Positions 8,716 to 17,144 of a stretch of DNA of 52,797 nt are shown in pieces. The translations under genes and the position numbers were made by a program. The stretch comes from Sphingobium sp. Ant17. GTDB taxonomy: Bacteria; Pseudomonadota; Alphaproteobacteria; Sphingomonadales; Sphingomonadaceae. A model generated the notes under the pieces. It was given only the letters and a program-made list of their open reading frames with translations, searched no databases and was not told the origin of the DNA. Every line of letters starts with the position of its first letter. Position 1 is the stretch's first letter. The DNA lies in contig NZ_JEMV01000008.1 in the NCBI RefSeq assembly GCF_000588875.1, positions 1-52,797 of the forward strand, written 5' to 3'.

Positions 8716-9144
8716 ATGATCGATGACCAATTTGATGCTCTGGTCGACGACGCCACCCATGCGGTCAACAATCTCATCCCCGACCGATGGCTGAACATGT
8801 TGGGCGGGACCGACCGGTCGAACCTGCTTGTCCAGATCAATGACGCGCTGACGCCGATCCTGCGCGACGCGTTCGATAACCTTGTGCGCCCGAGCGATAT
8901 TCCGACCCGCGCGTCTACCATCGCCGCGATGATCTGCGAACTGATCGAAACCCATATCGCCAAATGCGACGAAAGCGGCGATTGCGCCGAAGACCGGCCA
9001 TCGCATGTGATCTCGCAGGTTCACGGCACCAGCGCGAACATCGACAGCATCGCCAGTTGCGACATAGAAATTGGGACGCAAATCTACCTTGTGCTGGACG
9101 ATGGCGCCGCGTTCCGCATCACCGTCGAAGCGGTGTCCTCATGA
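8716..9144 (+). CDS. Uncharacterised protein
   Basis: A 142-residue acidic protein starting MIDDQFDALVDDATHAV. The central part (DRSNLLVQINDALTPILRD) is helical and the last 40 residues look like a small beta domain (YLVLDDGAAFRITVEAV). The stop overlaps the start of the next gene (ATGA at 9141), indicating coupled translation. The 165 bp before it hold no gene. I recognise no family. Confidence 0.65.
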   Translation: MIDDQFDALVDDATHAVNNLIPDRWLNMLGGTDRSNLLVQINDALTPILRDAFDNLVRPSDIPTRASTIAAMICELIETHIAKCDESGDCAEDRPSHVISQVHGTSANIDSIASCDIEIGTQIYLVLDDGAAFRITVEAVSS

Positions 9145-9335
9145 TCGACATGAACATGGCGCTTCGAGCGCTCAAGCGAATAGCGCTCGCTTCGAGCCAC
9201 CGAGAACTGGACGCCGCCAGGATCGAGGCCGCCGATATCCTTGATCAGGCCGGTTGGACCAGATCGGCACGCATCGTCATCGACACCATCGGGCTTCCCA
9301 TTGTCCGCGACGATGGGGATCGCCCACCGAAATAG
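9141..9335 (+). CDS. Uncharacterised 64-residue protein
   Basis: ATG 9141 overlaps the preceding stop. The protein is a short two-helix sequence (MALRALKRIALASSHREL, then ARIEAADILDQAGW) with a polar C-terminus. The coupling to the previous gene supports its reality. No domain is recognised. Confidence 0.6.
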   Translation: MIDMNMALRALKRIALASSHRELDAARIEAADILDQAGWTRSARIVIDTIGLPIVRDDGDRPPK

Positions 9336-9411
9336 GGCCTGCTCCAGCACCAGCCTCGCCCGCTCGGCGGACGCCAGCGCTACCGCACCGCAAATCCACA
9401 TGGAGAATATC

Positions 9412-9600
9412 ATGGCCCCTCTGTCTCCGCTCAGGGCGCGTTTGGCAGGCTTTCCGCACGCATATGCCTGCGCGATCCAGCGCTGGACCGCCACCGGCCG
9501 CAACCAGTTCGTCATCCGAACCCGCAATCCCATCCAGCCGTTCCGCGTAACGGAGGCGCTTCCGGCCAATGACGAAGATCTGGTCCTACGCGTCGCCTGA
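9412..9600 (+). CDS. Uncharacterised 62-residue basic protein
   Basis: ATG 9412 is chosen over ATG 9400 because GGAG at 9402-9405 gives a proper spacing of six bases. The product (MAPLSPLRARLAGF, then WTATGRNQFVIRTRNPIQPF) is basic and has the look of a small beta-strand protein with a conserved TGRNQFVIRTRNP-like segment. No family is known to me. Confidence 0.55.
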   Translation: MAPLSPLRARLAGFPHAYACAIQRWTATGRNQFVIRTRNPIQPFRVTEALPANDEDLVLRVA

Positions 9601-9704
9601 ACTCGATCTCCGATGGGGCAGCTCAGCCCGGTTCGTCGCCTACCTCCGCTTTCTTACACCGTCACCAAATCCCGGATTCCTCCAATACCTGCCGGAGATC
9701 CGAC

Positions 9705-10181
9705 ATGCGTATCAGCCATCTTCAGGCGATCGCCGACATCCTGCTCGGCGATGCCAAAACCCTTGCCCGCGGCTATCATGAGATCATGACTGGCGCCGGC
9801 GCGGACTTCGACACCGCGGAGGCACGCAGACGTTGCGCAATCGCCGTCAATGCGGTCGGCCTGGCAATCGACACCGATCGCTACCAGTCAGCCCTGAACG
9901 CGCTCGCAGCGCGACCGCGCGTCGAACCAAAATGCGATCGCTGTGGCAGCAACGAACTGATCCGCGACGCTTCGGCCGAATGGGACTGCGCAGCCCAACA
10001 ATGGGTGCTCGCGGGCGTCTATGATTCCACGATCTGCCAGACCTGCGAGGCCGAAAGCGATTCCCTCTGCGACTGGAAGCCCTGCGCTCCCGACGCCGTA
10101 CAGCCGCTCGCCGCCGCGCCCGCGCCGATCCGTGACCCGGAGGCCCACCAGGCCCAACACGAAAGCAATTCCCATCAGTGA
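9705..10181 (+). CDS. Uncharacterised protein with a zinc-ribbon-like cysteine cluster
   Basis: This 158-residue protein starts MRISHLQAIADILLGDAKT. After an N-terminal helical part (to about 70) it has a CDRCGSNELIRDASAEWDC stretch and then CQTCEAES, spaced like a treble-clef or rubredoxin-type zinc ribbon (two CxxC pairs). A Pro/Ala-rich tail follows. Similar ribbon proteins occur on mobile elements without an assigned role; DNA or RNA binding is possible but not shown. Confidence 0.65.
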   Translation: MRISHLQAIADILLGDAKTLARGYHEIMTGAGADFDTAEARRRCAIAVNAVGLAIDTDRYQSALNALAARPRVEPKCDRCGSNELIRDASAEWDCAAQQWVLAGVYDSTICQTCEAESDSLCDWKPCAPDAVQPLAAAPAPIRDPEAHQAQHESNSHQ

Positions 10182-10333
10182 AGTCGGGAACGCGGACCGG
10201 TCCCGCGTCAACACGGTCCTGTGGGTAATGCCCGCCGTCGTCGAGGATCGCACCCGCAGAAGTTCTTGTCGTGCGGAGCTGACGGCGATGCCGGCAAGCT
10301 TCCCCCGATCACCGACCGTCACGAGGCAATCCA

Positions 10334-10528
10334 ATGAATAGTGCCGATCAATATCCGATAAAGCCGGGCATGTGGATCAGAACGGAGGAGGACGAGAGAC
10401 TCCTCTTTCGACGATACTCGTCGACCGGCCATTGGGGGTTCTTTTCCGAGAGCAACCACCACACCGCGCGCGAGCACAAGCTGCCGCTCGCTGGTCTCAA
10501 ACCCTGGGACAAGGAACGCCGGACATGA
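10334..10528 (+). CDS. Uncharacterised 64-residue protein
   Basis: ATG 10334 opens a short charged protein (MNSADQYPIKPGMWIRTEED) with several aromatic residues. Its stop overlaps the ATG of the next gene at 10525 (ACATGA), so the two are coupled. A 152-bp gap upstream shows no gene. No domain is recognised. Confidence 0.55.
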   Translation: MNSADQYPIKPGMWIRTEEDERLLFRRYSSTGHWGFFSESNHHTAREHKLPLAGLKPWDKERRT

Positions 10529-11073
10529 AAACCCATGCCATGGCGAGCGGACTTCGGATCACGCTGACGAAGAACGAATTGCAGGCCTTGCTCAACCTCG
10601 CACGATATGGCGCAGACCAACTCGACACCGCCCGACATAATCATATCCTGCCCAGAAGGCAGGAAGCCGTGGCGGCCGACGTCATTCAGGGCCTCGAATG
10701 CGGCCTTGCATCGGTCCAATGGAAGCAGGCGGAGGCCAAGGCAAGGCGAGAGCAGCCCAAGAGGGACGCCGAACGCCGCGCAGCCCGCGAGCACCATGCC
10801 CAGATCGACGGCTATTCGGTTTGGGCCATGCTCGGTGACTGGACCGACATGTCCGATGATCCCGATCGGCGCCAGTGGGCGGATATGTTCCACCCCGACA
10901 CCAAACCTCGCGAGCAGGGCGAAATCCGGCGCAATGTCTGGCGGATTTTCATCAGCAAGGGCAGCGCGGCATTGGACGACCTCGTAGTTTTGTCCGGCGA
11001 TTGCACGACGACCGCCGATCGGGACGAGATCGAACAGCTCGCACGCCGGATCATCGCGAACCATCAGGAATGA
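10525..11073 (+). CDS. Uncharacterised protein with a charged coiled-coil segment
   Basis: A 182-residue protein. After a helical N-terminus (LTKNELQALLNLARYGADQL) it has a long Ala/Arg/Glu-rich helix (AEAKARREQPKRDAERRAAR, about 72-92) likely to form a coiled coil, then an acidic Trp/Asp-rich part. The start overlaps the preceding stop. No enzyme motif or membrane segment is visible. I do not recognise it. Confidence 0.6.
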   Translation: MKTHAMASGLRITLTKNELQALLNLARYGADQLDTARHNHILPRRQEAVAADVIQGLECGLASVQWKQAEAKARREQPKRDAERRAAREHHAQIDGYSVWAMLGDWTDMSDDPDRRQWADMFHPDTKPREQGEIRRNVWRIFISKGSAALDDLVVLSGDCTTTADRDEIEQLARRIIANHQE

Positions 11074-11218
11074 CAGCCTTCGTGACGTCCGGCCGCCTCG
11101 GCTGACAACGGCCTACAAGGACGGGGCTCCCTCAAAAACCAACCGCTCCACGCCCACGGTGCCGGGCCGCCGAACGGATTCCCGTGGCCTCGGCCGCATC
11201 CCACAAGGATCCCAGACC

Positions 11219-11869
11219 ATGCCCGAACTCATGGAAATCGAGACTTATCGGCTCGAAGAACTGTCCGAGCGCGCGAAGACAAACGCCCGCAGCTGGTATC
11301 GGGAAACCGGCCTTGACTATGACTGGCATGACTTCACATACGATGACTTCGAACGGGTCTGCGACATTCTCGGTGTCAGCCTCAAGACCAATATCGTGCG
11401 CCTCCATGGCGGAGGGACACGCAGGGAGCCGCGCATTTACTTCACCGGTTTCTGGAGCCAGGGCGACGGTGCCTGCTACGAGGGCTTCTACTCCTATGCG
11501 AAGAGCGCCCACCGTCGGATACGGGACCACGCGCCCCTCGACACCGAGCTTCACCGCATCGCCGATGCGCTGCGGGCCGTGCAGAGCCGCAACTTCTATC
11601 AGCTCAGCGCCGATGTCTCTCACCGCGGGCGCTACTATCACGAACACAGCATGGCGATTTCGGTCGAGCGCGACGGGATCTCCCAGGACATGACCGCCGA
11701 TGCCGAGGGGGCCATCGCCGAAGCGCTCCGCGACCTCGCCTGCTGGCTCTATCGCGGTCTTCGCGCGGAGTATGAATATCTCAGTTCCGACGAAGCGGTC
11801 GACCAAAGCATCAGTGCCAATGGCTACAGATTCACCGCGTCCGGCGAACGCTTCGTGCGCATCGCATAG
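11219..11869 (+). CDS. Conserved mobile-element protein, often annotated as TA-stability antitoxin
   Basis: The 216-residue protein begins MPELMEIETYRLEELSERAK at ATG 11219 after CAAGGATCCC. The segments WYRETGLDYDWHDFTYDDFE, IYFTGFWSQGDGACYEG and LRAEYEYLSSDEAVDQSI match a phage/plasmid family I have seen described as 'antitoxin of toxin-antitoxin stability system'. That label is not experimentally grounded as far as I know. No toxin-like partner is adjacent in an obvious operon; the following gene at 11913 is 43 bp downstream and of unknown type. I am confident the gene is real and conserved, but not of the antitoxin role. Confidence 0.7.
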   Translation: MPELMEIETYRLEELSERAKTNARSWYRETGLDYDWHDFTYDDFERVCDILGVSLKTNIVRLHGGGTRREPRIYFTGFWSQGDGACYEGFYSYAKSAHRRIRDHAPLDTELHRIADALRAVQSRNFYQLSADVSHRGRYYHEHSMAISVERDGISQDMTADAEGAIAEALRDLACWLYRGLRAEYEYLSSDEAVDQSISANGYRFTASGERFVRIA

Positions 11870-11912
11870 CCAATGCAGGCGCATCGACCGCCCACGACAG
11901 GAGATCCGACAA

Positions 11913-12296
11913 ATGACCGGAACCGTTCGACTGTCCGCCAATGATATCCGGCAGCTGCGAAACGTCGCCGAGCAGATCGCGCAGGGAGAAAGGGTCGCGT
12001 CCCGCTACACGATCGAGATCGCCGAACGCTTTCATCTCACGACCGGCCGAACGGCCCTCAATATCCTCGCGATCAGTGACGATCCCGATTGGGCGGACAC
12101 CGACCTCAACACGACACATCCCTGGTCGCGGGTCCACGAGCGTCATGAGCTTGTGAATGGCCGGGCGCTGTTCGATCTCTACGTCTATGAACGGCCCCCT
12201 TTTGGGGAGACCGGCGACCTTGTCTGCTGCGTTCAGGCGGAACTCGATACACGAGGTCTCGCTGCGATCCATGCTGACAGCGCAAAGGATATCTAG
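11913..12296 (+). CDS. Uncharacterised protein
   Basis: ATG 11913 has an AGGAG site 10 bases upstream. The 127-residue product reads MTGTVRLSANDIRQLRNVAE with a helical N-terminal half and a possible beta C-terminal half (RALFDLYVYERPP). It sits 43 bp after the antitoxin-labelled gene and may belong to the same transcript. Family unknown. Confidence 0.6.
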   Translation: MTGTVRLSANDIRQLRNVAEQIAQGERVASRYTIEIAERFHLTTGRTALNILAISDDPDWADTDLNTTHPWSRVHERHELVNGRALFDLYVYERPPFGETGDLVCCVQAELDTRGLAAIHADSAKDI

Positions 12297-12408
12297 CGCC
12301 GGCTGGACTGATCGGGGGCCATGAAGCGCGCCATATCCGATCTGTTGCGCTGGGGCCGGGAAAGAGGCAGGTCAGCCGGCTACGACCTACCCCTCCCGCA
12401 CTTTCGAG

Positions 12409-12798
12409 CTACTGGCCGAGAATATCGGCAATCGGCCGCGTCATGTCGACACGCCGCTTCATGAGGTCGGTGAGCCAGCAAAGATGCGCGGCCGCGTCGG
12501 CCAGCGGCAGTCCGCAAACTTCCTCGAATAGCTCCCGCTGATAATCGAGGTCGCGCGCGAGGATGCTTCGCAGCCGCCGGCGCGCGGGGCTGTCGCCATC
12601 CTCGATTTCTTCATTCGCTTCACGCGCCGCATCGAGAAATGCCTCGGCCAGTTCCTGCGCTTCATAATAGCCGCCATCAAGACCCTCACTCATGGCAAGG
12701 CTCGCCAGCCGGCGGCGTACCAGCAGCAGTTCGGGATCCACCGCTGCATCGTCGAGCGGCAGGTTGAAATCATATGCGGCGAGATAGTCCCGGATCAT
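12409..12798 (-). CDS. Uncharacterised acidic helical protein
   Basis: The only minus-strand gene in the accessory block between 3 and 21 kb. ATG 12798 is preferred to an upstream Met at 12828 because AAGGAG lies six bases before it. The 129-residue protein (MIRDYLAAYDFNLPLDDAAV...) is rich in Glu, Ala and Leu, probably all-helical, and has a RxRRLRSIL patch. It is convergent with 11913. Nothing links it to a known family. Confidence 0.6.
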   Translation of the reverse strand: MIRDYLAAYDFNLPLDDAAVDPELLLVRRRLASLAMSEGLDGGYYEAQELAEAFLDAAREANEEIEDGDSPARRRLRSILARDLDYQRELFEEVCGLPLADAAAHLCWLTDLMKRRVDMTRPIADILGQ

Positions 12799-12961
12799 GG
12801 TTAGCTCCTTGAGCTGGCGAAGGAACATAGAATGAACAAGATTGCAACCTCTGTCCCGGTTATGCCATGAGTCAGCGCATGCCTCCTTCGATTTTCTTCA
12901 CCCTTATCGCTTGCCCTTTCGATGACATTGCCGTGCTTGCGGACATCGGAGGTTCTCGGTC

Positions 12962-13171
12962 ATGACCGACAGCAAGCCCCCGCTGCGTTTGCGCGGGATT
13001 GTCCGAATGAGTGATCGCGGGCCACTGCTGGAAGTCGCGGATGGCCTGGTCTGGCGACTCGAAACGCGTGACGATTTGCATGCTCATCGGGACCAGAATG
13101 TCCAGATCGAAGCCTGGCAACGCGGACCGAGCCTGCTGGAACTGCTCTGGATTGGTCCTGCTAGCGACTAG
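12962..13171 (+). CDS. DUF5818-like small protein
   Basis: A 69-residue protein with the pattern LRGIVRMSDRGPLLEVADG-VWRL, reminiscent of the small OB-like DUF5818 proteins of sphingomonads. A GGAGG site eight bases upstream supports ATG 12962. It immediately precedes the four-gene module at 13258 on the same strand, 86 bp away, but nothing ties it functionally to that module. Family call is tentative. Confidence 0.5.
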   Translation: MTDSKPPLRLRGIVRMSDRGPLLEVADGLVWRLETRDDLHAHRDQNVQIEAWQRGPSLLELLWIGPASD

Positions 13172-13257
13172 CATTGCGTTTTTCGGTTTAGGCTGATTTC
13201 TACCGAGGATATCTCGGGCATGTAACTCTGCTCAGTGCATGACGATATGGGGGCGAT

Positions 13258-14772
13258 TTGTATCTATTGCCGCAATGGACCGAAAGGGCCGACAAACGCG
13301 GCCTCGATCCGCTTGGAATGCAGAACAGCGGGGTTGTGCTTTACCAGTCGCTCCTCCCCGGCATCAGCAACGTCACCCTGCGGATGCGCTATTACGGCTA
13401 TTATTGCTGGGTGAGCGAGACCTATGCTCGCCGCGGCGCCACCAGCGATTTCGAGGCCTGGCGCACCTGGGTGCGGCGCGCCGAAGCGCTCTATGCCCTG
13501 GTCTCCGCGCGGGCAGGGGAAACCGGCGTGGGCGGCGTCGACTGGGCCAACCGCCGGTTGGCCGCGGAAGAACGGGTCATCGACTTTGCCGCCGCGGCCT
13601 CCACCGACGCATCGCAGGAACGCTATCTGCGCCAGTCGCTCGGCGTCTTCGGCGGCGCCTACTACACCCAGATGGCCGAATTGGGCCTCTTCACCGAGAA
13701 CCGCCACGGGATACAGGTCGCCACCCGCGATCTCGGCCGGCGCGCGGCCGGCCTGTTCGCCGACGCGATCGGACCCGATCTCGCAAAGCTCCTGCGCCTG
13801 AAGATCGCAGATGCCCGCGTCAGCATCCGCGACCTCAATCGTCTCGAACCGATCGCGCCCTCCCAGATCCAGTTGGAAAGCGAGGAGCGCAGCTTCTACG
13901 AAGCCCTTCTCTTCGCACGCGAGCCGTCGCCCGCACAGGGCGCGGCAAGCCGAGCCGCCACGCTCACCCTTATCTTGGAGACCGCGCGCGCCATCGAGGA
14001 ACAGCCTGGACCGGAGGATGTCCGCTGGCACCTCTTCAATCCGCCACAGGCACCTTTGCTCGAACCTCTCGAGACGCAGCGCCTCAACTGGGAAGCCTAT
14101 CATTGCCAGGATCTGATGCAGGTGGCATCGGCCGCCCTGCTTGCCTGGGCAATCACGATCATCAACGCGGACGGGCAGGGCCAAACCCTCTCCGATATCC
14201 GCGCCGAGGTGGTCGCCCATTTGACCGGGCATGACGAGGACGCGTTCGCAGGGAGCTGGCGCGACCTGCGCCTGAGCCTCGATCCGGGGACCTTTCCATA
14301 TCAGGCCATGTGGGATGACCTGACGAGCGCCCGCGGCGCGCCGGCCGACAAGGCTGTTCCTGCCATCACCCTGATGGCTGCCTTGCACCAGCGGCTTCGG
14401 ACACGTCCCGATCTCGCCGATGCGGCAGCGCGCGGCTTGCCTGGCCGCGATCCTGCACGATCGCTCCGCACGGAACTCGACTGGCTCGAAAGCAGGGAGA
14501 CGGACGGTGTCGTCGACCGGATCGCCGACTATGTGATCGTCCGCGTCGTCCGCCGGCATAGCTGGGTCGCCATGCAGAAGCTCCGCCGGCAGCGCGACTA
14601 CACCTTCCTGTTCGAACTGCGCGATGGACGCCTCTTCTTCCTCGCCGGATATCAGCCGGTCGCCACCACGCCCCGCCTTGCGCCCGCCATCCAGTTTCTC
14701 GAGGACATCCATCTCCTGGACGAGGATGGGCTGACCACGCTCGGGCTCGACGCGCTGGAGACCTCCCGATGA
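13258..14772 (+). CDS. DUF6361-like protein, first gene of a four-gene cargo module
   Basis: The 504-residue protein probably starts at TTG 13258, because a stop (13240-13242) closes the frame upstream, no ATG or GTG lies between, and a GGGGG site sits just before the TTG. The first 60 residues (LDPLGMQNSGVVLYQSLLPG, then ISNVTLRMRYYGYYCWV) recall the DUF6361 pattern in which a conserved PGxS-(x)n-RxRY motif opens the protein; such proteins are found next to phospholipase-D-like proteins in defence-like loci. The remainder is helical without catalytic motifs I recognise. ATGA overlap couples it to the PLD gene, so the two likely form a complex. Function is not known. Confidence 0.65.
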   Translation: MYLLPQWTERADKRGLDPLGMQNSGVVLYQSLLPGISNVTLRMRYYGYYCWVSETYARRGATSDFEAWRTWVRRAEALYALVSARAGETGVGGVDWANRRLAAEERVIDFAAAASTDASQERYLRQSLGVFGGAYYTQMAELGLFTENRHGIQVATRDLGRRAAGLFADAIGPDLAKLLRLKIADARVSIRDLNRLEPIAPSQIQLESEERSFYEALLFAREPSPAQGAASRAATLTLILETARAIEEQPGPEDVRWHLFNPPQAPLLEPLETQRLNWEAYHCQDLMQVASAALLAWAITIINADGQGQTLSDIRAEVVAHLTGHDEDAFAGSWRDLRLSLDPGTFPYQAMWDDLTSARGAPADKAVPAITLMAALHQRLRTRPDLADAAARGLPGRDPARSLRTELDWLESRETDGVVDRIADYVIVRVVRRHSWVAMQKLRRQRDYTFLFELRDGRLFFLAGYQPVATTPRLAPAIQFLEDIHLLDEDGLTTLGLDALETSR

Positions 14773-17093
14773 GGTTGCCGGATCGTCTCGGCCGCCGCCT
14801 CGGCCGTCCCTTTCACAGTGCGATCGCCACGAGCTTCGCAGTGGAGTTCGCTGCTGTCGAACAAATCCTCCTGCCTCAGCTGATGGCGAGCGGCGCATCG
14901 AACCTGCTCCTCATCACCGACGCACGCATGGCGTCACTCGCCCTTTCGGACGGATCGATCCTGCCGACAGCGCTCGGGCGCGACTATGCGCTCCACAGTC
15001 CGCCAGCCGCCGACGGGATTTTCCACCCCAAGATCATCCTTCAGATCGGCCGTCACGGCGCTCGCGCCTTCGTCAGCTCCGCCAACCTGACCGCGGCGGG
15101 CCTTGCCGGAAACGCCGAAGTCTCGATCGAGATCGAGTGCAAGGATGAGGACGGTCCCGAGCGCGAGATCGTCCGATCCATCTGGCGCTATCTTAACGCG
15201 CTCGTGCCATCCGAACCGTCGCCTGCGCGAGAAGCCCTGCGCTGGGCGGGCGAGCGCGCGGCGTGGCTCGACGGTCCGCCCGGTTTGGTCCTGCAGGAGC
15301 TGGACGACGGTTCGGCGATCGCGTTCCTCCACGCCCCAGATGAAGCGGGAATCGGCGATCACTTCGTCTCGTTCGTCGGAGGCGACAAGGTTCAGTCGCT
15401 GGTGGTGATCAGCCCCTATTGGGACGACGATCTTTCCGCCCTTGCCGATCTTTCCCGGCGTCTCGCGCCCAAGCGGATCATCCTCCCGATCGACAGCACG
15501 AGTCACGAGTTTCCGACCGACGCGCCGTTCGCCAGCAAACCCCGTATCGTCGAGCTTGGCTGGCCCACCCGGCGCTTCACCCACGCCAAGATCCTCATCG
15601 CTTCCACCGCGCGTCACGACCATATCCTGTTCGGAAGCGCGAACTGCACAACCCCGGCGCTGGGGCGGGCAGGGGCCATCGGCTCCAATGCAGAGGCCTG
15701 CATCTATCGGAGGCTACAGCGCGGGGCTGCACGCGAAGCCCTCGGGCTCGATCGCTGGCTCGACGGCGATGTCATCGCGCTTGCCGATTTGCCGCCACGC
15801 ACCCCATCGACACCCATTCCCCTTAAGGCAATCGAAGCGCGCCAGCCCGGCAGCTTCGATCTCGACGATGATGTTCTCATCTGGCGCCCGGCGCGCGGCG
15901 GGATGCAGGAAGGCGAAGTCCAACTCCTCGACAATGGAGCAAACCTGCTCCTGTCCATCCCGGGCGCGTCCTTCCACCATTCCGGCGACACGCGCACGGT
16001 GCCAATCGATCCGGCGCTCCAACGGACGCTGTGCTTCGCACGCTTCGTCTCTGGCGACTTCAGCTCGACCATTGCCCACGTCACACACCGGAACGCATTG
16101 CGCGGACGTCGCAGGGAAGTGGCGACCGGGGCTGTCGCTCGCGCGCTCGCGCCGTTCACCGATGGAACCGATTTCGATCTCTGGATGCACCAGGCCTTCG
16201 AAACCCTCGCCCGGGCCGACTTCGAGCAAGCGACCAATGCGCCTCGGATTGCGGCCAAACGCAGTCCGACGCGCAAAGCCGATGGCGAGGTCGAACCCCC
16301 GGTCGCGCTCAGCTATGAGGAATTCGTGCAGGCGCGGCCTGTCGGCGGGCGGTCGGGCGCCGCTGGCGCGAACAGTCTCGCCGGGACCTACAGCGACAGC
16401 ATCCGCGATTTCCTCAATCTGCTCTCCGGCCGAACTCCCGCTCCCACCGCTGGCGAAGACGATGATTCCGCCTATGACGAGCTTGCGGAAGAGGGCGGTG
16501 ACGCTGATCTCGATGATGGCGCCGACGGTGGCGACCTTGAGCAGCCGCGCCAGCCGGACGAGGAGCCGAATGATCCCGCCCCGATCGACGGGCGGCTCTA
16601 TGAGCGCCACGTTATCGGCTATGCCGAGGGTCTCGAATGGGACGAAGAACCGCTCGGCCCGAGTGATGTCCTGCGACTGCGCTTCTGGATCCTATTCCTC
16701 CTCTATAAGGCCCGCTGTCCCGATCTCCCTCACGGCCTCGACGGTTCGAGCGCCCCGCTATCCTGGCCGCGCTTCATCGTCCGTATCCTTGTCGCCTTCT
16801 TCTGCGGCCGCACGCCGGCGATCACCCGGCTCATGATCGCGCGTGACTATAGTGGCATGCCCGTCGACTTCATGGAGTGCTGGATCACCGTCCTCTGGAG
16901 CCTCGATGCGATCGAGAATTCCTTGGCCGACCGGCCCAAGGAACGCCAGTTCCGCAAATATATCCCCGAACTGCGCCGGCGCGTGGTCGCCCTGCTCGGG
17001 CTCTCACCCGACGAGCTGGCCGGGTCGGTCGCCGCCGAGGTTCGCGAAGGGCTCGACCGTTCGATCGGACAAAGGCTCACTCTTGTCCCATAA
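14769..17093 (+). CDS. Phospholipase-D-superfamily protein (two HxK half-sites) with acidic linker
   Basis: This 774-residue protein has two PLD-type half-sites: HPK at residue 86 followed by FVSSANLT (about 105), and HAK at 272 followed by LFGSANCT (about 291). The pair would fold as a pseudo-dimer of the PLD nuclease/phosphodiesterase core. The downstream Asp of the canonical HxKxxxxD is not evident in either copy, a variation also seen in some defence-associated PLD proteins. A Gly/Asp/Glu-rich linker (about 556-605) separates the core from a C-terminal helical domain with hydrophobic stretches near 640-700 (FWILFLLYKARC, FIVRILVAFFCG). Start ATG overlaps the previous stop. A nuclease role in the module is inference. 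Confidence 0.75.
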   Translation: MRLPDRLGRRLGRPFHSAIATSFAVEFAAVEQILLPQLMASGASNLLLITDARMASLALSDGSILPTALGRDYALHSPPAADGIFHPKIILQIGRHGARAFVSSANLTAAGLAGNAEVSIEIECKDEDGPEREIVRSIWRYLNALVPSEPSPAREALRWAGERAAWLDGPPGLVLQELDDGSAIAFLHAPDEAGIGDHFVSFVGGDKVQSLVVISPYWDDDLSALADLSRRLAPKRIILPIDSTSHEFPTDAPFASKPRIVELGWPTRRFTHAKILIASTARHDHILFGSANCTTPALGRAGAIGSNAEACIYRRLQRGAAREALGLDRWLDGDVIALADLPPRTPSTPIPLKAIEARQPGSFDLDDDVLIWRPARGGMQEGEVQLLDNGANLLLSIPGASFHHSGDTRTVPIDPALQRTLCFARFVSGDFSSTIAHVTHRNALRGRRREVATGAVARALAPFTDGTDFDLWMHQAFETLARADFEQATNAPRIAAKRSPTRKADGEVEPPVALSYEEFVQARPVGGRSGAAGANSLAGTYSDSIRDFLNLLSGRTPAPTAGEDDDSAYDELAEEGGDADLDDGADGGDLEQPRQPDEEPNDPAPIDGRLYERHVIGYAEGLEWDEEPLGPSDVLRLRFWILFLLYKARCPDLPHGLDGSSAPLSWPRFIVRILVAFFCGRTPAITRLMIARDYSGMPVDFMECWITVLWSLDAIENSLADRPKERQFRKYIPELRRRVVALLGLSPDELAGSVAAEVREGLDRSIGQRLTLVP

Positions 17094-17144
17094 GCCACCC
17101 AAGGAGAGCGCCACGCTCCGCAGGGCCTTGCCGCAAGATGCCCG

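Noticed and set aside
13264..14898. Long open frame of 544 codons on the minus strand opposite the DUF6361-like gene
   Set aside because: It is a by-product of high G+C; the plus-strand gene has PGxS-type motifs, overlap with the next gene, and better composition.
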